Part shown: one piece after another, positions 52,354-64,000 of the stretch
How the letters are laid out: each line of letters starts with the position of its first letter
Position numbering within the stretch: position 1 is the first letter of the stretch
NCBI RefSeq assembly: GCF_020184175.1
Contig: NC_065533.1
Span: 50,444,351 to 50,508,350 of the forward strand
DNA length: 64,000 nt
Direction of reading: 5' to 3'
DNA from: Aphis gossypii
Lineage: Eukaryota > Arthropoda > Insecta > Hemiptera > Aphididae
Translations under genes and position numbers: made by a program
Notes under the pieces: generated by a model
Told to the model about the DNA's origin: nothing
Database searches by the model: none
What the model saw: the letters and a program-made list of their open reading frames with translations, nothing else

Positions 52354-55284
52354 GTACGAGACGTTTTTATCTTTCTGTTTTCCAATAACTCAATTGATTT
52401 TTTTTATTTTTTTTTATTTTGTCGGTTTCACGTGTACACACGTGTGACCGATGTCTTTTTCGCAAATATATAATACAAACGCGTCGAAACTCGTTGTACC
52501 TACTCATGTACGTTATTATTATTTCGAACGAGATATACAATGAGTGTGGTGTGCGTGACGCAACCGTAATTTAGAGTGGCTGCCACCGCTCCCTCGAGTC
52601 TCGAGAGGATGTAAATATTTTTTGTCAAAAGCTTTTACTCTCATTAACAACAGTAAGGAAATAAGAAATACATATGTGGGACGGTTAGGCTTCAGGTGCT
52701 TGCCACGCGTGTTTGTTTCTGATGTAAGATAACGAATACGCGAAAGCACGGCAAATAAGTGGATTGTATGTTTTTTTATGTCGGTAGGTATACCTACTCT
52801 TGAAATTCAAGTGATTCAACGAGTGTAAACAGTAATTATTTCGCATTATTATTTTATTTTTTATCCGTATTTATCGTCATCATTTACGTCCAAAGTAGTC
52901 TACGCCGTCTATCTAACGATGTGCGTATGCTGACGAAGGCACAATTTATAGTATCTAGTATCTACACAAGTAATAGTCTTTACCTCTTGATATCACTATA
53001 CACTTTTTACATCATTACCCGTTAAAAAATACACGAGAACAAAATATATTGTTTGACGAGCACTTAATATCAACATTTTTAACATATATTTTACTTCCAA
53101 TCGTAATCGAGTATATATATTTTTACTTATTTTATTGAAGCCAAACAAATTAAATAAAAATACTTTAATATTTCCTTATTTTATATTACTATTTACTTTG
53201 CTCTACTATGATTTCTAAGATACGAAAACAAAATAGTCATCGAAGGTGAGTGGTCTTTTTTTCATCGCGTTATATGAGAACGTTAACTTACAGCCGTGAT
53301 AGCGATTTCATATGTCTAATAGATATACATTTTTATGAAATGTTTAAAAAATAAACATTATTTAAAGACACTGTGTTGAGTCATTATACGAAACAAATAA
53401 CTATAGTTAATAAAAAGTAATATAATAATCTAATCAATAAATAATATTATTGTACTTATTGTTTAATAAAAGTAACCAAAGTTAATCCCAAGATAATATA
53501 ATGTTATAGGTATAATATACTTTAAGTATACCCATAAAGTATAATATTATGTTAATTGTATTAATATAAACTTAAGTTTTATAAATTGTATTGTTAGATA
53601 TATGGATTTTTATTTATTTCAGTCATATTAACATACTATATGACTTGAGTATATGTACTTTGTGTTGGTGTATACAAAATAATTTAAAAAATAAGTTGCG
53701 TAGGTTTCTTAAATTACATATTATTATGTTACTTATTTTCCTTTTAAACTTTACAAATTATTTACTATAGATTTACAAAATAATGCTTAAAAAACATCCA
53801 AATATAAAATTAAATATTCTTATCTTACCCACACATAAAACACGCGAATTCCAAGTTTAAAATTAAGTGGGATACTAGGATCAAGCTTGAATAAATACCT
53901 ATTCTGAATTTTATGTAAGAGCAAATTTTCAATATTGATTATATAAATTTTTAAAAAACTAAACCACCATCATTCTAAAGCTAATTACAAATATAACCAA
54001 CATTGTACGATTGTATTTATTTTCAAATTATAAAAAAAAAAAAAATGAAAAACTTAAATGATTTAGAGTATATTTTAACTTTATGATTTTATTAAAATGT
54101 ATTATACATAGACATATGGTCTTACCAAAAAATCAAAACAAATCTATCAAAAGACTTCTCACTGAAAAAAAAAACATGCACAGCATTCAAATAAAAAATA
54201 TATATCGAAATGTTGAATGGCACTCGTTCATTAAAATATTACATATTCGTATACATAATAGTGTAGCAGGACATACAACCAAACATATTTTATAATTTAT
54301 TTGAACCAACAGTTTATTATAGAGGACTATTTATTTCAATGTCCTCCTATATAATATTATATAATAATATTTATAAATTGTTCTTTTTTTTAATTAAGAC
54401 CTTATAATTACCACGGGTTAGAATTGTTTTTTTTTTAGTGTTCAATTAGATTTGTACATTACTAATTAAAATTCCAAAGAATTTATGATATCAATCAATT
54501 ATACGAGATGTTATTATATATTTTTATCTTTGGGAGAGATTTGAAAACAATGTAGATCAGTGTATCTAGCATTCCAATTAAAAAATTAAATTTTTAATAA
54601 AATTTTTTAAATCAGATTATCAAAATTGTAGGTATTAGTATATATATTGAACAGTGATTTTGTACAAATAGGTATATTAAATATAAATATATATATTAGT
54701 TTATTACAAGATATTGTTTCCATAATATGTTACATACTTATATCTTATATATACGAGTAAAATGTATGTACAATAATTTAAGTTTGAATTATTTTTATTA
54801 AAAGTTTTATGTAATTCTAACAAGAATAGGTACTTACTGTATTCTTGACTACTAAATAACAAAAATCAATTTGAATATTTGAAATTAATTGAAAGTACAA
54901 TACCCGATGAAAAAAATTGACTTTAGCTGTTTGGGTAATGTACATTGTACACAATACACGTATAACATAGAAGTATTAAATATTAATCATTCCCGCGACA
55001 TTATAAATCTATAATCTAACGGAATTGTTTATATTTTGAACACATCTTGTTATGGGGACAATAATTATCTGTCGACGGACTATCTTTAACATCCATAAAC
55101 CATAATAATAATATAATACTATATTATTATAGTATTATAGTATTATACTGATCACATTATCTCGCATTACCTAAATATCATATTATGTTAATTATTACGA
55201 TGACGACAAATTAACGTCTTATACTGATATAATGAGATTATACGGGGCCAATATACTAATAAAACTAACGTAATTTTGTGGCAG
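52354..55284 (+). other. Predicted first intron of gene C
   Basis: About 2.9 kb, AT-rich after position 52,900, with no nested gene recognised. The open frames at 52519-52749 (minus) and 54083-54295 (plus) carry no family features. Confidence 0.4.
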
Positions 55285-55294
55285 CTTTCGCAGT

Positions 55295-58200
55295 ATGAAA
55301 CACACCGTAAGTTCGAATGGCCGAGGCGGCGACGGCAACAACGGCAACGATGGCGACGGCAACGTCGGAACTCAAGGGTGGCGTCATGACAAGGGTGGAA
55401 AAAAGCAGCTGCCATACGATCCGTTTCAAATGCGTGACAGCTCAAACTCGACCACGTGAGAATAAATCAGATTATTATTATTGTTTGTATCATCCCAACC
55501 CCACATTTAAAATACAAAACGGTTTTTCAGTGCGACCGGTGCCTTGTTGCATCTGATAAAGAGCAGTCTCGGCTCCGGTGTCCTTGCCATGCCGAACGCT
55601 TTCAAAAATGGCGGACTTATTTTTGGCCTTTTCGGAACGGCTGCCATCGGGGCACTGTGCGCGCACTGCATCTATCTCTTGGTGAGTATTATGATACGGT
55701 GGACTGCACGCGTTTATACGATCATTTCTATTGATTCACCCTAAGCACGACTATCCGTCCACACTCACCAAACATATATATTATTATCATGTACAGTAAT
55801 ACTATATGTTATTATTAGAAACCGGATTCTTATACACTAAAATGTAACGAAATATGCCATATAATATGCAAGAATTTTTTTTAATTTATTTGAAGTTTAC
55901 AAATTAATAACAAAAAATACGAGCGAGTGTGTGAGCCCACTATTACACTCTGGGGAAGTAAAACTTCTTTCGTAAATTTGGGGACCGTGAAATTATTATT
56001 AATTATTAATTAAAAAATTATTAGGGAGAGAGTGAGAAAATAAATCGATGCCTTAATCCGCTCGGCTACTCCGTCTCCCAGTTATTATTAATATATTATA
56101 TACATATTGTATACGACATTGTTTATTTGTTTATGTCTACTCGTAATATAAATAGCGCGCCGTGTTATATATACTATACTGTAAAGAGTATTTACATAAT
56201 TCCCCCCCCCCGCAAAAATAAAAAATGTTAAGAATGGACCCCTAATATATTGTTGTATCAAATATAACCCTACAACCAAATTCCCCAAATTACCGCGAAC
56301 CCCCTGCGACAAATTATATTGTACAAATATGCAAAAATATTTAATAAGTAGGTAATCATTAAATATGCAAAAACATGCAAAAATAATTTTTGCCTCTATC
56401 TTCAATTTATTATAATTCGTAAAGATAACTGACAGAAATCCAAAAATGTGAAAAGGAAAAAAATTTGCAATTACATAGAAACCGCGCTCTAGTTATTATA
56501 CACAAATTAATTTGTCTATAAAAATAAAGCCACATATGTACACTTTCAATATTTTTCAAAAAAAAAAGTATCTATTGGGACGTATTGTACCTATAGATTA
56601 TTTTTAATAACATCACAACTTTTAAAAATATATTCTGCTTTAGAATATAAAAGATAAAAATAAAGTCATTCAATATAAAAATATAAAAGAGTATAAAAAA
56701 TCATTCAGAAATATATAACTAATGATAAATGCATTCGAGAAAACCTTTTGTTATTATAGTGTATAAGTGCGTACTTCAAATAGATTTTAAAACAAAATAC
56801 TATAATCGACAGAAAACTATCACAAAGTGTACAGTAAAGACACTCTTTGAATTCATGTTATAATAAGTATGTCACCAGCGTTTTATCGGTTGACAAACAA
56901 AATTATAATATTATATAATTTTTTTAATTGTTATTCAAACAAAATTAACTTCGAACGATGTCTTTTCATTTTAATGTTAAATTCGTTGTATATTTTAGAT
57001 TATCAGCAATAACATCCATTAATAATTTTAGATTCTAAGCGTAGCAATAAATGTATACGATTTTAATTTTAACCATACCTAAAACTACAAGGATTAAATA
57101 AATTAATAATACTTAATAATTTATTATTATATTAATTAATAACATTTAATAATATTATATTAAATACTAGGTAGCATAATAGTTATTATATTATTTATGC
57201 GATTTCGTTTTGTTAAAATTAGTTCGATCTAGCGTTTTACTAATAAATAAATAAATTATTAATAATAATAATAATAATAATAACAACACTAAAATATTCT
57301 TGTTTTTCGAATACAATTATTGAGAAATCGTTTGAATTTAATTCTAATGAACACATTCAATATAGCAACCTACTAAATTAAGGGTGAATTCCGAAATAGT
57401 TAAGTGAACAATTTACAAGACATTGAAAATCAAAGCGGTGTATAGTCCGAAAGCCGAATTTTTCTTTTCGTGTACAATACTGTACATGTAGTATTGTAAT
57501 TTGTAACGCACTTTCAAATGAATGCGGTACCCGCGCCGTTTGATTTCTAACATATGCTTCCTAACATTCTGCTGTGGTCTATAATTTACATAACTACCGG
57601 CTGTCATCATGATATTCTTTTGTAATTTTCAGTTATTCTTTTATTACTTCGCACGAAAATATGTTTATAAAGTTATTTAGTTTTTACAGTATGGGTAAGT
57701 TTAATTACGTTTTAGTGTTGTTGCTGCTGTCACACACGAAAACAACGCACACTTAGTGTCAGTCATAAATATTTTAATAGTAGTGGACTACTTGTTATAG
57801 TAAACAAAATATTTGAAGAAGTTACTTTTTTAAAAAATTAAATTAAATTACATTACAATAAATTGCCTTTTAAAATTAATTATAATCGTTTCATTTTTTT
57901 TTATGTTTTGATAAGTTAGTCTATACTTCTGGATTATAAATGTAAAAACAAACTAATTTAAGACACTTATATTTTTTATTTTTATTTTTTCGATACTAAT
58001 ACATTAATATATTAACAATCAACAACATTAAATTTTATAAAATATTTATTTAAAAATCAACGAAGACAATGATTATCAAACACATTATTATTTATTTTAA
58101 ATAAAAATGCATTTTCCATTTTACATATTTAAAACTAGTGCTTATAGTTACTACCAAAAAATCGTATTTATATGATATATTTACATCTTGTATAATGATA

Positions 58201-61200
58201 ACTTATCAAATGGTACTTCATATACATTAAAAAAACCCACTAGTAATTTACTAATTTATTACTACAAAAAGTAACTTGTATAACGTGCCTACAAATTATT
58301 TAAAAATTAATTTTGTTACATCATCTATATTGTAACATAAGTTAAGTTAATTCCCATAATTGGTTGATTGTATTTATCTTGTTTCAGGTGCTGTGCTCAC
58401 AAACACTAGCTCGTCGTACGCGTCGCCCGGCACTCGGGTTCGCCGACACCGCGTATTTGGCATTTAAGACTGGCCCGCACCGATTTCGCGCCTGGGCTTC
58501 GTTCGCCAAGTATGTCGATAAATTATAGTATTAATTGTAATTTTCAAAATAAAATTAGCAAAGCTTCACACTATTTTACTATAACTGATATAATATCATA
58601 ACTCATAAATCTGAACTTCTGACTATCTTATCCTTTGACGGCTGATATGTCATCGAATAATTGCCATATCCTATATAATGTTAAATTTTAGACCTTAATA
58701 AGCATATTTTTGTAGCTATATATATATTTGTAACAATAGGCTCTTAATACATACCCTTTTTAAAAAGAAATATCTACTTACTAGTCACTGTAGATGTCAG
58801 TTTTAAAATTATTCAATTAATTTCTTCTATTGGTATGCCTTATCGTCCTTAAGAGTACATACATTTCGTTTTAGCTTGACACGTATTTTCGTATTGTAAT
58901 CGTTTATATATTTTGTTTGACTTCCATGACCTTTATTGTGTATAATTTAAATTGTAATAAACTATAAAGTTTATTTCGTTAGACAGTACGGTTAAGTTAT
59001 AATATCAAAAGGGAATGTGAAGAGTGATTTATTACAGGCTTACATACCTATAAGCGAATTTGTTTTGATATGCTTCGTATTTGTGTGAAATAAAATTGTG
59101 AAAAATACATAATTATACCTATTATCAAATACTCACAAATGTACATTTATAACGTACAAGACTGCTGTTTAATGCATAACTAAATACAAAAAATGGTTGT
59201 TCCTTTTATCCGATCTGGTTAGCAATTATACAATAAACAATATAAAATCTTGATAACAATGATCACATGTTTGAATTCACTAAGAAGTTGACATGGCTTA
59301 TAGCAGTCACAATATCTGTAACTTGTATATAACTTATTTTTATTTTTTAAACCAATAACCCAAACAAATTTTCCAAAATTCAACGTTAAATCATAAATGA
59401 TATGAAAATGTTCAACATTTTATATTTTATCAGTAAAAAATTAATTCTCCAAATCCATATTTTTAAATTTTAACAAAGTAACACAATTAAAATATATATT
59501 CATTTGATAAATTATGATTTTTCGATTATTTTATCTTTTATACATTATGGTGAAACTATCTCATAAATACCAGCTGTATAAAATTGTAATCTTTGAAATG
59601 GAAAAAATCATAAAATTAATAATTATATAATAAAATAAACAAAACTTAATAACTATTTCTAAAATAAAAAACCTTAGGTATAATATACTACTTCTCTAGT
59701 TTGAGTTAAAATCTTTTTTTTTCACTTTGCTAGTGCCAATTTCTAATTTACATTTTCGAAAAATACACAATAAATAATAACGCAATATTTTTACACTTTT
59801 TTCATATCCGGTGACTACACATATTGTCATGTCGCTGTTCATTTAACCATCTACAAAAACATCATAATAAAGAGGGTTCGTTAATGGTGCACTGTTTTGC
59901 ACATATTATTTCGGTAACTGTGTGTACGTCATACTCGTCTCAGCGTCATTCAAACAGGTATTTAACAACTGTATACATATATATATATATATATAAACAT
60001 GAAACAGTTATTATCTTTTTTATCACCACTTTAACTCTTTTCAGGTCGCAGACAACCACATGCCTGAAGAGTATCATTACTCCATTCGTACTTGGATCTT
60101 ATGTCTCGCCTTACCGATTCTTCCTCTCGGCATCATTCGTTCACTCCGAGTTTTAGTCCCCTTCTCAGCCGTGGCGACAACATTCATACTGGTCGGCTTA
60201 GGTTGCTCCATGACGTGGGTGGTACTCGGTGTCAGTCCATTTTCCAGCAAAGAAGCTGTGCTAGCAGCCGTACCACTACCAGATATGGCATCTCGCCCAT
60301 GGGTTGGCACCATTGCACACATGCCACTGTTCTTTTCTACTGTTGTCTTTGCTATGGAAGGCATCGGCACCGTATGTATTTTATTTTAGACGAATTCAAT
60401 TATAAGTACTATGAAATTACTAATTCAATAATAATACTTTTCTATGACAGGTTCTGCCGATTGAGAACTCAATGCGTCATCCAGAGCATTTTCTCCGGGC
60501 CCGCCCATGTGGAGTTTTGAATGCCGCCATGACTCTCGTCGTGTTTTTATACTCTATGGCTGGCTTCCTCGGATACTTGCGTTTCGGCAATACCACAGAA
60601 GGTTCGATTACGCTCAATCTTCCCAACGATTTGTACGTATTTTTAAAATATTCTAATTAGTAGTCATTAATCAATAATAAAATTGAAAATAGTCAGGTTA
60701 GTGAGTGATATCATTAAATAATTTTTTTTTTGTGCTTCAAATTATAGATTTGCTGAAGCAGTTAAGATCATGGTCACACTGTCGATACTATTCTCATATG
60801 GCTTGCAGTTTTGCGTCCCCAGCGAGATCGTTTGGTCTCGCTTAGGGCCCTGGCTACATAAACGTAAATTGAATGCCAAATATTCCATGTCTAAAACAGA
60901 TAAAGAAACTTCCACTGTAAGTACCATTGCCGGCACCATAGTGACCATGACCACGGTTACTTCAACAATGAATACAACAATCAACGAGAAGAAACAAACT
61001 GAAGAAGAGATGGATGAGCAAGAATACCTCATGAGCTGGGAGTACTACGTTATGCGAGCTATAATGATCCTGGGCACTTGTACAGTACCATTTAATATTG
61101 ATATAATATCGTTTTAGTGTATACTTACATTTATTTGATATATTTATTGCAGTTTGTATTGCTGCTATCGTACCCAACCTTGCCCCCATCATCTCTTTAT

Positions 61201-61661
61201 TTGGGGCAGTGTTCTTCTCCATCCTGGGACTTTTGTGTCCGGCTGCAATTCATTTGGTTTTATTTTGGAATCATAACAACGATAATGATGAACTTAACGA
61301 GGACTCAGATTCAGAAAACGATTTAAGATTTGACGGTGTCGACAACTATGCGATGTTTGATGATACGAATGTAGAATGTGGTGGTAGTACACAGCAACAA
61401 CAGGAATGGGGGATGAGCAGTGATGAATTGGGTACCAGAAAGAAGGGTATGAGCCGATTGGTGGCTGCCAAAGACGTGGCTATCATTTTACTCGCTTTAT
61501 TTGCCATGGTTTCTGGAGCATATGCATCTTTAGTTGACATATTTCAGTCTTACGGATCCAGTAATAAAATGCAATCTATGAATTCTACCATTGCAATGAT
61601 AACGACTACTATAGGCCCAGGGCCGGAATCAGCGTTTCTTTTGACAAAAGAAATAAATTAA
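55295..61661 (+). CDS. Gene C: SLC36-like proton-coupled amino acid transporter, 8 coding exons, 622 aa
   Basis: Coding exons are 55295-55455, 55531-55681, 58388-58509, 59873-59957, 60045-60371, 60451-60632, 60748-61079 and 61153-61661, with intron phases identical to A and B. It is the most canonical SLC36 member here. TM1 reads GALLHLIKSSLGSGVLAMP and the TM6-TM7 signature is EGIGT followed by VLPIENSM, both typical of the family. The N-terminal tail (1-53) is rich in Gly, Asp and Asn. The TM2-TM3 loop is short (exon 3 is 122 nt against 236 and 233 nt). The loop after TM8 is expanded with a Thr/Ser-rich then Glu-rich stretch (about residues 370-425). The TM10-TM11 loop is acidic and Gln-rich, and the tail after TM11 is longer than in A and B. 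It would import or export small amino acids with protons. The exon 4 acceptor (AAAG at 59872) has a weak pyrimidine tract but restores the conserved frame. Confidence 0.88.
55990..56086 (-). repeat. tRNA-derived sequence, possibly a SINE head
   Basis: On the minus strand the stretch starting at 56086 contains GAGTAGCCGAGCGGATTAAGG, which matches the D-arm/A-box of type II (Ser/Leu) tRNAs. I could not find a convincing anticodon arm or B box (GGTTCGAANCC) at tRNA spacing, so this is a tRNA relic or SINE fragment, not a functional tRNA. It lies in gene C intron 2. Confidence 0.4.
56195..56315. repeat. Degraded copy of the 30371 hAT MITE, opposite orientation
   Basis: CAAATATAACCCTA near 56260 and the flanking GGACCCCTAATATATTGTTGTAT match the reverse complement of the interior of the element at 30371-30526. 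The ends are lost and a C-rich run stands at about 56203-56211. It lies in gene C intron 2. Confidence 0.5.
57262..57284. repeat. (AAT)n microsatellite in gene C intron 2
   Basis: About seven consecutive ATA/TAA units. Confidence 0.8.
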
Positions 61662-62218
61662 TCGATATTCATAAACACCGCCGATACACCGACCCATATT
61701 TTAAATAACTTTTTAAATCCGTGAAGAGATGTTGTAAAATCACTTACTCACCATTTGATATATTATTATGCCGACTATTTGAGTGTTATCATTATAATTG
61801 ATTTCACTTTTATAGTCTCATCCTTATGTACTTAATATACTTAGGACATAATTATTATATCATAATTTTTTTTCCTAAAGGTCTATTATTGTCATAATAT
61901 AATTGTTGTAGGTAGGTGTTGTTATTGACTGATACTGTCTGTCTTAGACCTATTTATTTTTATTTTTATTTAAAATGTATTATTTCCTTCTTTTATTTGA
62001 TCAACTCAACGTGTTGTTCTATACAAGTGCGTTGAAAGCAAAATGTACCACATAATTTTAAATACAATAGTAGGTACATATTTATTATTGTCATTATTAC
62101 TTCTAAATTATTATACTATCTCACGTTTTCTCTGTCATATGTTACTAATTTTATAAGACATTTTTAAAAATTTATTTTGCATTTCATCAATTGCTACTTG
62201 TAAAATAATTGAAATCAT

Positions 62219-62224
62219 AATAAA
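62219..62224 (+). terminator. Poly(A) signal AATAAA of gene C
   Basis: This is a canonical AATAAA about 560 nt after the stop codon at 61661. I noticed no earlier canonical hexamer in between. Confidence 0.45.
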
Positions 62225-63840
62225 TATATATTTTTTATGAAACGATGAAAATGCCAAATGATTGTACTGTTGGTATTATTTTTAAAATATTTTATTTATA
62301 TGTTTTTTTTTTTTTTGTTCGAAATACATATTAAATTATTTTTTCAACATAATAGCGTGTATCGTGTATTTATTTATGAGTTTTCGTAGTAGTTGTCTAT
62401 TTTCTCAAGGTCAGTATAAAAGTGTATTTAAGCATAATATTTATATTAATTAAATTATTCGAAAATATTTTAGATAGTTATACTTATTTATTCACTGTTT
62501 ATCTAAAGAACATGTATCACATACTATAAGGTAGAAAGTACCTTCGTATGAAAACTAAAAATTCTTCAATACCTAATCTTTTTTTTTAAAAATATATCTT
62601 AAAAGGTATTGACGTATTGTTACATTTTGTTAAATAGATAAATACAATACTATAGGTAAATATATATTTTAGCATTCTCAGTTAGCCTCAGGTTTTTGGA
62701 AACTGATACTTAAAAAAATCAGTTAAAATTTATGTTTTTTTTTCTAAATTCTAACCGTAACCGCAACCAAAAGCTTTCAAAGCTTTCCAACCAGTGCATA
62801 GTTATTATTTTAGTAGGTAGTATAATAATATAGTGTGTATAGTAGAAATTATCGAAGTGCTAAAAACATAATCAAATTATGATAAATTGATTAAATAAAT
62901 ATTAAATAGTAAATGTTATTCGCATATACGAAAAATCCAAAACCTAAGTGGTGACCCTGGCAATATTTTAGAAAAATCTGATATTTGTGTTGCTCCACAA
63001 GTCACAATACCAGTGTTGTCATATTTTTTATAAAGAGTGCTTTGCGTTCTATATATTTTTTACATATTACCTATAAGTTATAAACATACAAATATATTCT
63101 AATATTATGTTGTCAATGCCGATGGTATTTATCGTACATAAATATAATAAAAATCTAAAATTATTTCACCAGAATACGGTGATAAATGATAGTAAAATAA
63201 TTCGAACGGGTTCGCCGCCGACGATTATATAGTACACTTAACACTTGCTTCTTGTTGCATCATGTGTTTCTAATGTTTCTATCGTGTCAATAGTATTACA
63301 AATATTTAAAGTACAAGCGAATATAAATAAAAACGTGATAAAAGGTTCTATATACATTTATGATAAATTTAATGCGGACAAAAAAAAAATGCTTGGCGAT
63401 GTCGTCTTAAAGATTTATTTTTTCTACTCGAATACACATTAGTTTAAATGATTTAAACGTTTTAAAATTGTCTACTATAAAAAGTTTGTCAGATAATAGT
63501 AAACGAGCTGTTTTAACTATGGAACAAAGGTCCTAAATATGTTACTGGTTATCAGATGTGAAAAGGTCATATTATTATTATTATTGTTTTATTATTGTTT
63601 TTGTTTTATTATTTTAGGGAATTATTAATTTGAAAAAATGTATGTTTTCATATAACTACCCAACATTTTCTGATGTGTATATATTATTTTATATTTTTAA
63701 TATTTTGAATAAGAACTATTGCAGTAACAGATGGATTAATAAAGAATTTAAAAAAAAAACTATTACACGAATGTTAATTATACAAAGTATAATGTATAAT
63801 GTATACTGTATGAACCTACATCGGAACAATTAAATTCCAT
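62225..63840. other. AT-rich intergenic DNA after gene C
   Basis: No gene recognised. The open frames at 63245-63442 and 63630-63833 are AT-rich with no motif. Confidence 0.5.
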
Positions 63841-63859
63841 ACTATTTATTAATAAAATT

Positions 63860-64000
63860 GAGGGAGTCAGTTCAGGGCCACTAACATATTTCTTATAGGC
63901 CGGAACTATACACGGCGTACTCCACCGCGTTGTCCGTCGGATTAAAAACGCGTTGATTTATTTAATATAGTAGCTATATACACGACGGACGTAATACGTC
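63860..64000. repeat. Partial dispersed repeat cut by the window edge
   Basis: Composition changes abruptly to GC-rich, with CGGAACTATACACGGCG and a related CTATATACACGACGG about 70 bp later. This resembles an end of a dispersed element with repeated subterminal motifs. Its other end lies outside the window, so the class is undetermined. Confidence 0.3.

Noticed and set aside
55317..55556. Plus-strand frame beginning MAEAATATTATMATATSE
   Set aside because: It is out of frame with the frame from 55295 that splices into conserved exon 2, and reads the GGCGACGGC repeats in another phase.
59824..60156. 110-codon frame over gene C exon 4
   Set aside because: Wrong frame. The conserved frame uses acceptor 59872 and reads TYYFGNCVYV, matching A and B.
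1..64000. CRISPR arrays, bacterial operons, rRNA genes or retroviral genes
   Set aside because: No regularly spaced repeats, no bacterial-type coding, no rRNA signature and no reverse transcriptase, integrase or envelope-like frame was seen.

Overview
The window looks like nuclear DNA of a hemipteran insect, most likely an aphid. The grounds are very AT-rich intergenic DNA, small exons separated by long introns, many short hAT-like and mariner-like non-autonomous elements, and a tandem family of amino acid transporters of a kind reported to be expanded in aphids. The species assignment is inference. I saw no bacterial genes, CRISPR array, rRNA gene or intact tRNA gene.

The only protein-coding content I can support is three complete, intact, same-strand paralogues of the AAAP/SLC36 (proton-coupled amino acid transporter, 'pathetic'-like) family: gene A (coding 13147-24179, 585 aa), gene B (coding 40189-46557, 5' end near 35909, 574 aa) and gene C (coding 55295-61661, 5' end probably near 51766, 622 aa). 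I rebuilt each from eight coding exons by matching splice sites and reading frames across the three genes. All three have the same seven intron positions and phases (2,0,2,0,0,2,1). Exons 2, 4 and 6 are exactly 151, 85 and 182 nt in all three. This shows descent from one ancestral gene by tandem duplication. A and B are close relatives, with 68 of 110 residues identical in exon 5. They share an enlarged TM2-TM3 loop and several substitutions in signature segments. C is closer to canonical SLC36 proteins.

Layout: 1-12.9 kb is intergenic and repeat-bearing, with a rearranged fold-back repeat at 0.97-1.81 kb, a mariner-like MITE at 6.98-7.38 kb and a small GC-rich island near 8.8-9.05 kb. Gene A and its introns occupy 13.0-24.3 kb; intron 2 carries a second copy of the fold-back family. 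The stretch 24.3-35.9 kb is intergenic, with three hAT-type MITEs or elements bearing 8-bp target duplications and a 636-bp TIR element. Gene B runs 35.9-47.1 kb, starting with a GC-rich promoter and a non-coding first exon. 47.1-51.7 kb is AT-rich intergenic DNA. Gene C runs 51.7-62.2 kb, with a probable long 5' UTR exon. 62.2-64 kb is intergenic and ends in a partial repeat.

Together the genes would give three plasma-membrane or endomembrane amino acid carriers with separate promoters. The A/B pair differs from C where the family is usually conserved, so its substrate specificity or tissue of action may have changed.
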